Positions 1 to 11,575 of a stretch of DNA of 64,000 nt are shown here, piece after piece. Numbering within the stretch: position 1 is the stretch's first letter; every line of letters starts with the position of its first letter. Source of the DNA: Anthostomella pinea (taxonomy: Eukaryota > Ascomycota > Sordariomycetes > Xylariales > Xylariaceae); contig CAUWAG010000003.1 of the NCBI GenBank assembly GCA_963556695.1, positions 7,750,001 through 7,814,000 of the forward strand, written 5' to 3'. The notes below the pieces were generated by a model that saw only the letters and a program-made list of their open reading frames with translations, had not been told where the DNA came from and made no database searches. The position numbers and the translations under genes are program-made.

Positions 1-150
1 CTGTACAAAATGGAATTGGTTGAAATGCAACGAGCAATAGATGAGGTGAAGGGTACTGTTCGCACACGCAAGAGACCAGCGCCACCCACACACTTGGAAG
101 TTCCAACGAAAAAGTTCCGATCGGGAAGAGACACAGTCACGCAAACCTAA
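1..150 (+). CDS. C-terminal end of an unknown protein (partial)
   Basis: Frame 1 is open from the first base to a TAA at 148-150 and gives 49 residues. The segment begins LYKMELVEMQRAIDEV, which could end a coiled coil, and finishes with a basic Lys/Arg/Pro-rich tail. No domain is recognisable and the rest of the gene lies outside the window. The open frame, codon use and charged tail suggest a real terminal exon, but nothing independent confirms it. Confidence 0.4.
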   Translation: MYKMELVEMQRAIDEVKGTVRTRKRPAPPTHLEVPTKKFRSGRDTVTQT

Positions 151-459
151 TTGACCTAGAGGGGTTGGGGTTGGGATGCGGACAAAGGCAGCCTCGAGAG
201 ACAAATTTGCTCGGGTATGCGCACCTTGATGAATATTCTTTCAACTCCGTCTGGGAGATAACGCTACAATCCAACCCTAGCGGATCATATAGGGAGCGCG
301 GGATATATCACAACTTGCTGACTGTAAGTGCGGAGCTTGAGTCATGGCTTGTAATTTTGGGGTCGTAGTAAGAAAAAGAGGTCGCGGAGAACATTTACTG
401 CAACTGCTTTCATGATTTAATCACCGAGAGCTACTGTACTTAACCAACTATCCACGGAG
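151..459. other. Intergenic gap, no gene seen
   Basis: This stretch separates the tail of the plus-strand gene from the 3' end of the minus-strand DPP-V gene, so it is a convergent 3'-3' spacer. A 67-codon open frame at 165-368 has no splice or family support. Confidence 0.5.
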
Positions 460-3036
460 TCATCTCAAACTGATATTTTCCGTGTCTTCTGACAGACCTG
501 TCGTGTCAAGACCTGCCCACTTGTTGATCCAGCCTAGAACTTCTTTGTGCCAGACAAGCGAGTTCTCGGGCTTTAGCACCCACTAAAAAAGGAGGATAGG
601 CGTGTTAGCTCTCGACATTCCCGGCTTTAGACAACTGTGGGCATATAAAGCAGTGGCTAATCAGGAATTGGGAAGGGAGCACACGCAACTACTCACATGA
701 TTCTCATCGGGGAACATCAGGAACCGGGAGGACACGCCGCGGGTCTGGAGGGCGTTGAAGGCGGCCAGGCCCTCAGCGATGGGCAGGCGGTAGTCGAGCT
801 CGCTGTGGACGACGAGCTGGGGCGTGTCCCAGGCGGCGGCGAAGGCGGCGGGGTCCCACTTCTCGTAGCGCTCGCGGTGCTCCCACGGCGTGCCGCCCAT
901 CTCGCGGATGGGGAAGAAGAGCTCCTCGGTCGACCAGTCGCTCATGGTGCTGAAGATGCCGTCGTGGCAGACGAGGGCCTTGAACTGGCGGCCTAGGTGG
1001 TGGCCTTGGATCCAGTCTGTGAGTGTGTTAGTGTTTTGTTGGCTCTGGGTGGGTTATGATTGGGGTGAGGCTAAGGGATAACGAACAAGGGTAAGGGATG
1101 AGTGTAGGGGGTAAGGGGCAAGGCTAAAAGAGAAAGGAGAAGGGGGCAAAGGGCAATGGGCGGTGCCAGCAAGATAGGGCTTGGTGACAGAAATGGCTCA
1201 CTGATCATGTAGCCGCCATACGAAGCCCCCAGGGCAACAGCATTACCAGTTTCAACATAAGGCAGTTTGTCAGCAATATGCTCGAAGCAGTTCACCAGGT
1301 CGTTGTAAGGCCGACCACCCCACTCAAGCGCTATGGCATCGGTAAGGTCCTGGCCGTACCCCGTGCTGCCGGTGGGGTTCGGCAGCACGACGACGTAGCC
1401 CTGCTCGGCGAAGATCGCGGGGTTCCACCGCGTGCTCCAGGAGTCGCCCCAGGCGCCCTGCGGTCCGCCGTGGATCAGGAAGGCCAGCGGGTAGTTTTTG
1501 TTGGGGTCGAAGTCGGACGGCTTCATGACGAGGGCGTGGCATTGGTAGTCGCCGGCGCCCTTGAACCAGAACTCGTCGAACTGCTTCTTGGACAGGCCGA
1601 AGGACTTGCCCTCCTTCGAGCTCGAGGAGACCAGCGTCGTCTTTTTCGAGGACGGCTCGACAATTGAGTAGTTTGAGCTGTCGATCAGCGAGCTGGACGT
1701 GACGAAGAGCCGGTCGTCGTTACTTGATAGGTTGAAGAACTCCCCGGCCGTGCCGCTTTCCGTCACTTGTTGCGGTAGCTCCTTGGCTTGTAAGGGGCTC
1801 GAGGGCAGCTTGAACAGCAGTGCCCGTCCGGCTTTCTCGGCCGTGACGTAGAGTTCCGAATCGTCATTGCTCCAGATGATGTCCTCCGGCCGCATGTCCT
1901 CCGGCCGCATGTCCCAGGCCCCCTCGCCGTCGTCCGTCTGGTAGAACTCCTGCACGTTGCTCAGGTCCTTGACGTCCGGTACCAGCATCAACGCCACTTG
2001 TCAGACTCGTATTGGTTGTGTCGCATGCGCTTGAACGCGATCTTCGTCCCGTCATGCGAGAAACTGGAATCCCCGTGTACCCCTGGAGCTTGCCCGTCTT
2101 GACGATCTGTGGAACAGGCGGCTCCTCCTCGGTGAAGATCTCCAGTGGAACGTAGTACAGGTCCGTTTTCGTCCAAAGCGCCGGGTTCAGCTCCGGGTCC
2201 TTGGACAGAAACACCAGTCCCGTCTTACTGATATCAAAGTCGCCCGCACCTCCGAACGACGGGACAGGACACTCGAGCTTGGTGCCCGCCATAGCATTCA
2301 CGAGACCCGACCCTTGAAAAGTGAATTTCCCCGAGCCGCCCTTCTTCAGGGCGCCGTAGAACACGGCGCTCTTCTGCTCCGCGACGTACGTATCCCAATG
2401 GCGGACGAAGAGGCTCGAGTATACCCTTGCGCTCGAGAGCGGCTTCTTCTCGTCCGTCGCGTCGTACATCTTGCCCGAGGCGGTAGTGGGTGCGGTGCAG
2501 GCGAAGGCGACGGTGCCATTGCCGATGTACTTTGCTTTCAGATTCGATATCGTGCTCTTGATGCCTTGGACGAGGTAAGGACTGTTGCGCAAGCACACAC
2601 GCCATGTTAGTCGAATGCTTAACACATCCTCGATCACAACGAGAATAAGACGAGTTGCATGCTACGTACTCTGAGCCCGGCTTCGACGCATCGGCCACCA
2701 TGAGAGAACTAGCAGAGTCGCCATCGCCCTTGTTGTTCACGAAGATGAACTCGTTCTCGGAGATCCAGGTCGGCTCGGTAAAGGCAGCGTTGTCGTAGAG
2801 GAGGGTCGAGCTGCCGCTCGCGATGTCGAGGATCTTGATCGAATAGGTTTTGGAATGCGATTCGAACGAGTATTGCGACACTACGAGTGTCCATTCGAAG
2901 TGTTTGAGCTTCGGTGGTGGATCAGAGCTATACCTATGTAGAGGGCGAGCTTGCCGGTGCAGTTGGGAACACCGGCACTACGGCGAGGGGCCGACAGGAG
3001 CACCTCCGGGGTGAACTTGGTTGCCATGACCGTCAT
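460..3036 (-). pseudogene. Dipeptidyl-peptidase V (S9C prolyl oligopeptidase family), frameshifted
   Basis: Six exon blocks read with family-typical content: 3036-2934, 2880-2670, 2581 to about 1202 (with two frame breaks), 1016-697 and 582-460. Introns have GT-AG ends. The N-terminus (KFTPEVLLSAPRRSAGVPN) resembles the intracellular branch of fungal DPP-V, with no signal peptide. The S9 triad is visible: Ser in GASYGGYM, Asp in VVHSELDYRLP and His in FPDENH, the last just before an intron. Two frame changes not explained by introns occur near 2075 (after KLQGYTG) and near 1995 (after YESDK). A 15-bp tandem duplication (1879-1893, 1894-1908) doubles the residues MRPED. DPP-V removes Xaa-Ala/His-Ser type dipeptides from peptide N-termini. 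This copy is either a recent pseudogene or contains assembly indels; family identity is secure. Confidence 0.8.
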
Positions 3037-3501
3037 GCTGAACGAGGGCCACTACCACGGCAGACTGGGTATCGAAGGAGTGATTGGTATGTATTTGATC
3101 GAATCTCGCGATGTCGAAGCTGGATATGATGAAGCTCTGGGAATCATCACCCCGCAGTGGGAACTCAAGCTGCATCTACATGTACCCCTCCGTCAAATTG
3201 GCAAACACCCGGATGGCCAGATAGACACCAGCAAGCACACGCGCGAAATGGCCCGGTCAGAAGTGGACTCCAATCGCTGTCATGTATCATATTGTATTCG
3301 TCTCTACACTATATCCTGAGTCTATGTCGAATAGGGGTATATCGACGCGCATGTGAAGAGTAACTACCTAGGTAGACCCCGTGCCTTGAGCCTTATATAA
3401 CCGTCCCAGAAAACAGAAGCCAACCAGGCTGAACGCCAACACCTAGCCATGCGAGGAATGTGGTATGCGAAAAACCCGCCACTCGTACAATAGAGACGTA
3501 G
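3037..3501. other. Intergenic gap between DPP-V and EAF6
   Basis: Holds the promoter side of the minus-strand DPP-V gene and the 3' side of EAF6. No supported gene or repeat. Confidence 0.5.
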
Positions 3502-4200
3502 TCACTTCCGCGACGCGCCAAAGTGCGTTCTAATCTTCTTGACCTCGCGCGAGTCCGTCTCGCTGTCCTCGACGTCGGCGTCCTTCTTCTTCTTTTTCTT
3601 ATTGGGGGCCTTCTTGTCGGTCGTCGCTGACGTGGGCGTGGGCTGGTTGGATGCGCCGTCCTTGTCCTTGACGGCAAACGAGGTCGAGAGGGGCGTCGGC
3701 GCGCCCGGAGTCGAGGTCGCAGATGGGGGCTCAGCGTGCTCGGGCTGTCGCAAGCTTGGTCAGTACACCCCAATAAAGATGGAGGTTCCCGCTCGGTGGG
3801 TGACGCACATGAAACGCGTTGTAGGAGATGGACGATCGGGAGAAGACGCGGTTCTGGTCGAGCTGGCCGGCGCGCTTGCGTGACGACGTGTTGCTCGAGC
3901 TGCCCTTGATGTAGCCGTCGAAGCCGGTGATGATGTTGCCGTACGGTGTACTCTCGAGGTATTCCGTCTCCTTCTGGAGGATCGACTGCTCCTGCATCGC
4001 CTTTTGTAGCCTGCTTAGCAACGAGCCATCACTTGACCATTGATGCTACTGGCGCGACTTACCAATTGGCGCTCAAGGACCTTCCTGTTCTGAAGCAGCT
4101 CCTTCACGTATTGGCGCTGTTTCTCGTAGTGGGCTATGCCAGGCTGCTCGCCATTAGCACCGGAGCCCGGTGTCGCAGCTGGCTGGACGTTCTCAGCCAT
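3502..4200 (-). CDS. EAF6: Chromatin modification-related protein EAF6
   Basis: Three exons: 4200-4063, 4000-3809 and 3744-3502. The first intron ends at an AAG acceptor (the CAG just upstream would break frame) and the second has GT-CAG ends. The product is about 190 residues. It starts MAENVQPAATPG, then carries the Eaf6 coiled coil (GIAHYEKQRQYVKELLQNRK ... ETEYLESTPYGNIITGFD), whose ETEYLE...GNII.GF signature is the family hallmark. A lysine-rich C-terminal tail follows (KKAPNKKKKKKDADVEDSET). Eaf6 is a small nuclear subunit of the NuA4 histone acetyltransferase and related complexes. The ATG at 4200 is the first start before the conserved region. Confidence 0.88.
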
Positions 4201-4641
4201 CGTGATGTCGGTTGCTGATGGTTGTGTACTTGGTATGTTCAGCAATCGGCACTTTGCACTTTGCACGTGGAAATAGAGATCCATCAAATGGGCTTGGCTG
4301 GCATAAATCTGGGGTAAGTGTGGGGTCGCCATGGCGGCTCCAATTAAATTTCACTGCACGCATCTCCAGTCTCTAGATCTCGTCACCCAAGCAGCTACGA
4401 CTACAAACATTTGTCAAGGGGTTCTCTTCATGAGCTGGCAGGTTGAGCGATACCACTGAGGTCATTGTCTGCTATAGTACTACCGTGTCTGCCGAACGCT
4501 AAACTCATGAGCCGACAGCAGCGATTTTCAGAACTGACCTCGGGGTAATGCTACCACCAGGAGAAAGCCAAACTGCTTATCCACGCTGAATCATGTCTTG
4601 AAGGGATACTGAATCTGCGACTTGAGCAAGATTAGCGTCGC
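4201..4641. other. Intergenic gap upstream of EAF6
   Basis: Lies between the EAF6 start and the 3' end of the PWI/SR gene, both on the minus strand. No supported gene. Confidence 0.5.
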
Positions 4642-6391
4642 CTATCGACCAAGTTCACTGCTTGAGGTTCTTCTCATCTTCTTAATCTTTTCTTTCAGAA
4701 GCTTCTCTCGCAGCACGTTGGCCTGTTGTTGCGGAGTCTGGGTCTGACGAAAAGGGGTCAGCTCTCAATCTGAGCGCGTAGATAGTGAGAAACGGGGTGC
4801 TCTATCAAGAAGCACGAACCTCCTCGGCCGTCGAGGCCGCCTGGTGTTCCGGGGATCGATCTCTGTGTCTGTCTTCATCTTCCGAAACATCAGCTGGTCT
4901 GTCACGAGATCGGGGGGAGTCACAGGATGGTCTCCGTCTTCTCGAGCTGGTCCTTCTGTCAGGAGATTTGCTGTCTCCTCTACCTCTGCCTGGGCTCTTG
5001 CCACGGGATCGCTTGTGATCCTCTGGCGACACTGATGGGCTCAGGCTGCGAGTCGGTGACCGTCTCAGTCGTCCACGACGGTTGGGCGATGGACTGCGGC
5101 TAATGAGTTCGCGAACTGGTCGCTTTCTAGGGCTGCGGCTGCGACTTGGTGACCGAGAGTAGGACGACGAACGAGATCGACTCAGCCGACGGCTGTCCCT
5201 GCGAGGAGGGTACCTTGAGCGACTACGAGAGTCTGAGTATCTGCGTCTCTTTGGGGCTGGCGAGCGTGATCTGCTATCTTGGGAGTCGGACAAGCTACCA
5301 AGGGAAGAGCTGTTTCTTCTGCGATTGCTTCCGCGCCTGTCGCCCCTGCCCCGCCCGGGCGATCGCTCTCGCTTGGCCGAGTTTCTGTAGCGTGGTGGCG
5401 ACCGATGTCCGCTAGAACGGTAGCGAGGTGGGCTGGCAGAGCGAGGGCTGGCCCGTCGGTTGCGGTTGTTGGAATCAATCGGTGATCGTGATCGTGAACG
5501 GGACACTGATCTCCGCGAATCAGGAGATGCGGAACGTGACGCAGAGCGGCCACGCCTAAAGTCTTGCCGCCCCCCGCGACGACCTTGGGGAACGTATCGG
5601 TCGCGATCTGCCTGGTATGAATCTCGCCTCGGGGGTGAACCACCACCTCGGCCGCCGCCACGCCCATATCCTCTGCCACGGTCTTCGAACCCTCTATCTC
5701 CGCCGCGTCTTCCACCACGCCAGTTGTCACCACGTCCACCGCGGAAGCCACGATCTCGTCGTTCTCGGTCTCGAATCTCGGTTATTTCGCGGTCACGACA
5801 TTCCTGGTTCTCTCGACGCATTCGAATGTCTTCGGCGGCCTTGTCTGCATCAATCTAGAGGCTGTCAGCGAGAGGGACTTGTGCCAATTGTGCAGCGATT
5901 TGACGTACTTTCTCTTGAATGAGCTCGAGCTTCTTCGCTTCGAGGAGCTCCTTCGGAACACCCTGCGGGCTGGACTGGCCGCTCAAACATAGTTTCCAGA
6001 GCTCTTTACAGAATGGGGCGGTTTCTTTGTCGAGGAAGCCGGTGAGTTGGATTTGCATCGACTTGATGTCGGGCTGCAACGAGAACCGTCAATCAGGTTG
6101 GACATCTGCGGGGACGCGTAACGAGTGCACCTACATATCGGGGGCCCTCGATCAAGTTGAAGCACAGCTCAATCACGACGTCGTCCTCAGATCCTAGAAT
6201 CTCGGAGATTCTGCTTGCGATCCATCTGTAGAATGTAGAGTCAGTAACCGAGTACTTTACGTCAGCGATAACGTGGTAGGCACCTACTTCTTGAGCACCT
6301 GCAGGTTGACCTTCTGCATGTCCACCTTTTGGTTGAACTCGGGTGGAAATTTGGTCGCTCGCAAGAGCTTCATGTCCACACTTGTCGCCAT
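4642..6391 (-). CDS. PWI-domain, arginine/serine-rich splicing factor (SRRM1/SRm160-like)
   Basis: Starts at 6391 (MATSVDMKLLRATKFPPEFN). The PWI domain follows over roughly residues 10-110: KKWIASRISEILG..DDVVIELCFNLIE and IQLTGFL...FCKELWKLCLSGQ. A helical linker leads into a long low-complexity region of RGG blocks, then RS dipeptides (SRSRSRSP-type), about 300 residues long. Four introns are placed by phase: after VLK (donor GTAGGT), after EGPRY, after LIQEK (GTACGT), and a last one 4819-4744 that joins the RS region to TQTPQQQANVLREKLLKEKI and a stop at 4642. PWI domains bind nucleic acid; SRm160-type proteins are splicing and exon-junction co-activators. Open frames on the opposite strand here are shadows of the RS repeats. 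Confidence 0.88.
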
Positions 6392-6867
6392 CTTGGGCTG
6401 GTGTTGTTAGCGAACAAGGCCGGGTCGTTCCTCCCGTGCGACGCGGTAAGAATGGTTTCAAAAACTTACGTTTGAGGAACAGGATCAGAGGCGGCTGCTT
6501 TTTGGAGATCTGGGGTCAGATACTCGGCGGACTGGGCAGCTGGGGAGATGAATTGCCAGCTGGTCGCTATGAGAGACCACATCCACCCCACCCTGGCATC
6601 ACATGCATTTCTTCCCTTCCAATCTTGGGAATATTTGGGCAATATTATCGCCCATGAGCAGCGCACGACACACCAACAACCTCATTCATGTTATTTGGCT
6701 GCAGTGGTACAACAGGGAGTGAGCACATATGGCTTCATTGGGCAGTATGTCGGTGAGAAGCCGACAGTGCTCCTGCCCAATGCACGCAACCGAATGCCTA
6801 AGGCTTTCTTTGATCTAGGTACCGATTCGCGCAAAGGCTCATATGGAAATGCAGCAGCAGTGGGCGT
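6392..6867. other. Gap with no supported gene
   Basis: Upstream of the PWI/SR gene. An overlapping plus-strand open frame runs 6548-7057 but its second half is the dispersed repeat at 6868-7117, so I do not call it a gene. Confidence 0.4.
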
Positions 6868-7117
6868 GTGGCTCCTCAACCCATTTTCCAGCCACAATGA
6901 CGGATGGGTCACGGACCAGGGTACAAGGTACCTTGGAGCCCAACTGGTACCCGTTTGTACCAGATTCGTACCCAACTGGGATGATAGCTACTTCTGGGAT
7001 GGGGACACCACCCATCCCTTCTTTCAATCAAGCAACTTCCAGAATACAGACCAATAGCCACCATTCGTGACCCTGGTCCTTATTCTGGATACCGCTACCA
7101 CAAGGCACAGGCGTACC
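6868..7117 (+). repeat. Dispersed repeat, diverged inverted copy of 47036-47286
   Basis: This ~250-bp block aligns by eye along its length with the reverse complement of 47036-47286. Shared stretches include CTCAACCCATTTTCCAGCCA, GGTACAAGGTACCTTGGAGC-like sequence and CGCTACCACAAGGCACA. Most differences are transitions. The two copies lie 40 kb apart in opposite orientation, next to AT-rich islands. Confidence 0.75.
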
Positions 7118-7511
7118 ATGAACATCCCGACTCTACTCGAACTTCGAGATACGTTTTGTGGCATTACAGGAGGTCATAACGGCGGGGCCATATAAATGGA
7201 CACCCCCATATGTGGGACAGCTTTCACACTAAAAGGCTAGACTTCTACTTACCGATAACTCAATCGGAATTAAAGCTCTAGATAATCTGTATAATGCGTT
7301 TAAATCGCTTTTTAAAAAAGTTTCTAACTATATTATATGTTTTAACAGTAGCGCGCAAGCTAACAGATTATGCAATATAAAGATCGTATTATAATAAGCT
7401 TGTTAAACTCTTTTATTCGTATTATTACCCTTTTTATTAATAGTAACCCTTTTATCTTTAATTTTTTATTATACTTTTTAGCTTTAAAAAAGGTTTAAAT
7501 ATTAATCTTTT

Positions 7512-7758
7512 TGTCAGAAATCACATAAAGGTCAAGACAAGGGATGGATCAGGATCGGGTTGGTTGCTTTGTTTGTGTATGGTCAATGGTCCAGAAGGGA
7601 CGAATCGCTATCTAAATAGGTGGCCTGGAGCCCTGACCAACCGTCTCCCAAACAGGTGGCTGTTTGGTTGCCACGCAACAACCAATTGCTGTCACACACC
7701 CCATGGTGGCGGACGGACCACGTCAAACCACACACCATAGTCACTACCACATCTAACA
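7512..7758. mobile_element. Solo-LTR-like insertion, TSD CTTTT
   Basis: 247-bp GC-normal block starting TGTCAG and ending CTAACA, flanked by the perfect 5-bp duplication CTTTT (7507-7511 and 7759-7763). TG...CA ends plus a 5-bp duplication are the signature of an LTR left by recombination. It sits inside RIP-like AT-rich DNA but is not itself AT-rich. Confidence 0.6.
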
Positions 7759-7959
7759 CTTTTTGATTTATTAGTATTTAAGTTTTATAATCTACGTATA
7801 ACTTGTTGTCGTTTTTTTACTGCTTAATAGTAACCTACACGGCTTTTATATATTTGATTTATTTTGAAATAACGGTTTAAATTTTTTAAGTTGTTGATTA
7901 AGTTTTTTTAAGGTATTTTACAGCGCTTTCTAGCTATGAACGCTCGATTTTATTGTTTT

Positions 7960-8205
7960 TGTCACGGAACAGCTGGCAGCTCAGGACGAAGATACCCATC
8001 TATTACTCCAGATGAATAAGAATCTACTGGTGAGGAGGGAAGAAGGATCAGAACCACCAGCCAATTCTGGTGGGGGATTAGATCTTCAATCCCGCTCCAC
8101 AATTATCTATAGTGAGTGCAGCGGGGCAACGCGTCCACCCCACCAGATCACCTGATGAGCGCACGTACCACCGTGAATGGATGGATGGATGTCAGATCCA
8201 TCACA
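7960..8205. mobile_element. Solo-LTR-like insertion, TSD GTTTT
   Basis: 246-bp GC-normal block beginning TGTCACGGAAC and ending CCATCACA, flanked by the perfect 5-bp duplication GTTTT (7955-7959 and 8206-8210). The start resembles the TGTGACGG units at 46549, 46917 and 55739, which hints at a related LTR family. Confidence 0.6.
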
Positions 8206-8431
8206 GTTTTTTACTTTTAATAGCTTTTTTATAAGCGCTAGCTTAACTATTATTTTATTATAAAACTTTATAGTTAAATAAATTACTAATTATTATTTAA
8301 AGATTTTAATAATCTATAATAATATTAAGGTTATATTTCGTTTTGATTTAAAGGCTTTTAATACTTTTAAAATGCTTTAAAGGTTTATTATAGCTGTTAT
8401 TACTAGTTAAATTTCTCTTGCTTTTATTATA

Positions 8432-8640
8432 TACTGTGAGATTTTAGAAGGGTCACAAGCCTTGGGGGTATGAGCGGTCGCTGCAAATGTTGTTGTCATT
8501 CTCAAGTATGCTTGGCAGGGCTAATCTACAGCTAAATACCATATTGCACCATGCCAGGGTGGATCCACTGTTCCCTTGACAGCCCCCTAGTGGGTACTGC
8601 ACCTAAGGGCACCATATCTGGGATCCAACATCTGACAATA
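8432..8640. mobile_element. Small TIR element (MITE-like), TSD TTATA
   Basis: 209-bp GC-normal block. Its left end TACTGTGAGAT and inverted right end TATTGTCAGAT match at 9 of 11 positions. TTATA is present on both sides (8427-8431, 8641-8645), though the AT-rich context makes a 5-bp match weaker evidence. An alternative reading as an LTR (TGTGAG...CTGACA) lacks a matching duplication. Confidence 0.4.
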
Positions 8641-9325
8641 TTATACTTTAAATTATTATAAGTTAGCACGTAAGCGGCTTTTTTTAATATGAAATTTATA
8701 AAATAACCTTTTTTCCTTATTTAAAGCTAATTTTTTAATTTATTATAACCGCCCTTGCAATTAGTTTACGTTTGAGTTATCGTAATATTTTTAACCTTAT
8801 AAAAAAAGGGTTAACTTTTATACTTCATGGCGTTAAATAGCCTTATAAAAAGATAAATTACCGTTATCTGTAGCAGTTATTACTTTTGTAAGGTCTTTTA
8901 AAGTGTATAAAGGCGTCATTTTGACATATTGAAGCTTTTAATGCTTTTAAAAAAATTAAAAAAAAGGAAATGCAGAACTTTTGCTAGGTTAAAAGGGATA
9001 AGGGGCACGGGTTTTATTATCCTTTAAATAAGTCCGGAAGTACTAACACCCGACCTTTACCGCGGCACATCCCGTCGCAATAAACCTAATCAAACCTGGA
9101 TCATAAGAAACCACTAAAAAAAGACGATTCAAACGCTATACTTACAGTATCTAGGGCTTTATTAGCTATGGTAATATCTATAAGTGAACATAGTAATGTT
9201 GGCTGTAAAAACTGTCCCACATATAGGGGTGTCCGTTAACAATCAATGACTGTCAGGGAGGACTCTCACAGCTAGAGTATACATGTACCAGCCCTATTTC
9301 CTCTTCCCCCCAAAATCTCAACGTC

Positions 9326-10232
9326 TTACTTCCCTCCCATCGCGATCTGGGCCGTCCACTCCTGAGAACTCATCACAGTCCCTTGCTTCGGGAAGAGCTG
9401 CCCTACCAGCACCTCGTGGACGTCACGCTTGGAGTCCGCACATAGGTCCTCGAGCACCACGATCTCGTAGTCCATATCTGCCGCCTGGTACATGTTGCGG
9501 GTCAGCACTTGCTCCTTGTTGCTGATCCCCGGGCAGCGGTTCTAGGGGTAAGGGGGTAGGGTAGGGGTGCCGATGAGGTGGTGCTCCTATGCTTCCAACA
9601 CCAGCCTGGAAGAGAGAAGAACCTTGGGGAAACCCGAAATAACTCACCTGGCGCACAGTGGATAACACAGCACCGCTCGTGGCCACGCCCGCAATGACAA
9701 TCTTCCCAACGCCGACTGCATAACCGAGGGTCAGTCAGTGCTCTCTTCACAGTCTTAACAGCCAGTTACGAGTTCATTCAGGGGTAAAAAGCCCAGTTCA
9801 CAATCGACCATCGACCATCGACCACACCGAAACGTAAGGAAAAGGGAGGAAATCAAGGAGAGGATATCGCTACTCACGCGACTTCAGCACGACCTCCAGA
9901 TCCGTCCCATGAAAAGCCGAGACCCGGCGCTTCGTGACGCGGATATCGGTCTCGGCCACAAAGGACATGGCCGTGTGCAGCGCCACGGCCGGGTCCGACT
10001 CCTTGTAGGCATCCGCGGCGCGCACGCGGGCGCCCGAGATGTTGCGCGGCGAGGCGTCGGCGTAGCTGTCGCGGAAGCTGACCGTCACCTGGATGACGGG
10101 GACGCCGGCGGCGCGGGCGGCCACGATGGTCTGCGAGAGGCTTGAGAGGTAGGCGGTCGTGTCTAGAGCGGATTTCAAGCCCTCGATGTGGCAGACCTGG
10201 ACGTCGAGGACGAGGAGCGCTGTTTTGTCCAT
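9326..10232 (-). CDS. Isochorismatase-like cysteine-hydrolase family protein
   Basis: Three exons, 10232-9878, 9715-9648 and 9484-9326, add up to 193 codons plus stop in one frame. The Rossmann-like isochorismatase fold is recognisable: first strand MDKTALLVLDVQ with the conserved Asp, VIQVTVSFRD, VTKRRVSAFHGTDLE with the conserved Lys, and GKIVIAGVATSGAVLSTVRQ. The position usually occupied by the nucleophilic Cys reads TSGAV, so a nicotinamidase-type thiol mechanism is unlikely; many fungal relatives share this. A longer start at 10319 in the same frame is possible. The last intron is placed at the second CAG (9485), which removes an 18-residue insertion from VRQ-AADMDYEIVVLEDL. Substrate unknown. 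Confidence 0.82.
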
Positions 10233-11575
10233 GGTGCTGATCCCGGCGGGTTGGCGGACTGAAGTCTTGAAGCTGGATGAAGGTGATTCGGGCTGTAATT
10301 CGTCGATAGGAAGATTCAATGATTTTCAAAAATGATTCCGACGAGCGACTGGTGTGTGCATATTTCTGGATCTGTAGAGGCGATGCATCATAACACTCTT
10401 CCTCCTCTTGTAGTATGAACCGCTCGAGACTTCGAGGTCTGCGGCACCAATAGGCACCGATACTCGTTCTCTCATTGGTCGGTCTCGAGCGATGTCAGAA
10501 GCTGGGGTTCAGTCTCGGAGCCGATCCGCATACGTTACAGGTTCTTCTGGATAGGGCTGCCATATTCATACGTACTTCCTAGGGACGATAGTGATGACTT
10601 TCCGAGCTCTCATAATTCGCTGTGCATTGGCTCCTGCGAACACATCATGCCTTGTACAATAGGCCTGTTCGTACTCCTCTTGATATGGGCTGCTTGGTGA
10701 TGTTATTATGAGGTACTTTATGCAGCGGAAGCCGCCAAGCATTTTTATACTCCCGCTACCTGGTTTGGCACCGCTCAAGCTCGGAATCACCCCTTTTTGA
10801 TATCTCGGGCTGGCATGATACCAAGGCCGTAGCGCATGAGACTGGATGGATAGATTAGAGGTAGAATAATGGCTTCCTTCCTTGCTGTTTTGCCGTTGTT
10901 TTCTGGCTGAGAAAAGTACACCACCTTGTCGTTGTCGAGTGGGAGCCGCAGCAGGGGTGCCACTATCAGGGCAGCCTCCACTACCTGATCCTACGTCTAA
11001 AAATGTCACCAGGACGAAACACTACGTCATCCTATGGGAGGGACATGTCAATCCCAGAGGTATGGTGCAGGTGGCTATCCCCTACCGTACCATCGTGTGC
11101 AACGCAGCAACCAGGCAGACTGGCAGGACAATGGTTCCCGGATACATGTAGGCAAGTTCGAGAAACATCGGAGCAACCGGGTGATATGTGTCCTCCCATT
11201 CATGTCATCCCGAACGCAGAGCCGAGTGGATGTATGTCGATGATTACGATATCGAACCCAGTAGGGATTGTATAGCATACGACGAAAGAATGCGCGCCGA
11301 TCAAATATATTCGCATACCGTCCTAGTCATTACCATCAGCATCATCACTGCTGCTGGCCTTTCCCGTAACCATATCCGTAGTCCCAACAACCCAAAACAA
11401 AGCCAGCAAAAGTGGTATCCTTGGCCCCAGTTGAGTCCGATCGTACGAACTTTTCGTTTCCCAGTAGCACCGTCGCTCTTTGTAGCCCGTATTGTCCCCG
11501 TTCCCATTTGTGACGCAGTCCTCTTAACGCCGTTCGTTATGCAGTTCGTCATTACAGGTAGTCCGTAAGATTGGT
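10233..11575. other. Intergenic region, no gene supported
   Basis: Several open frames of 60-150 codons occur on both strands but none shows a domain, splice structure or codon pattern that I trust. No repeat was recognised. Confidence 0.4.

Larger units (their letters stand above)
7198..9234. mobile_element. AT-rich DNA transposon remnant with terminal inverted repeats and nested insertions
   Basis: The left end GGACACCCCCATATGTGGGA and the inverted right end GGACACCCCTATATGTGGGA form an inverted repeat of about 31 bp; the differences seen are C/T. Between them is very AT-rich sequence with no open frame, as expected after RIP. Three GC-normal patches interrupt it (7512-7758, 7960-8205, 8432-8640), each with its own insertion signature. 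Subtracting them leaves about 1.3 kb of original element. No transposase can be read, so the superfamily is unknown; a TA target duplication could not be settled. Confidence 0.65.

Noticed and set aside
697..1667. Plus-strand open frames rich in Val/Gly/Arg
   Set aside because: Antisense shadows of the GC-rich DPP-V exons.
5146..5922. Several long open frames opposite the SR-rich gene
   Set aside because: They are shadows of the Arg/Ser and Arg/Gly codon repeats on the minus strand.
6548..7057. 169-codon open frame on the plus strand
   Set aside because: Its second half is a dispersed repeat also found inverted at 47036-47286, with no protein-like conservation visible.
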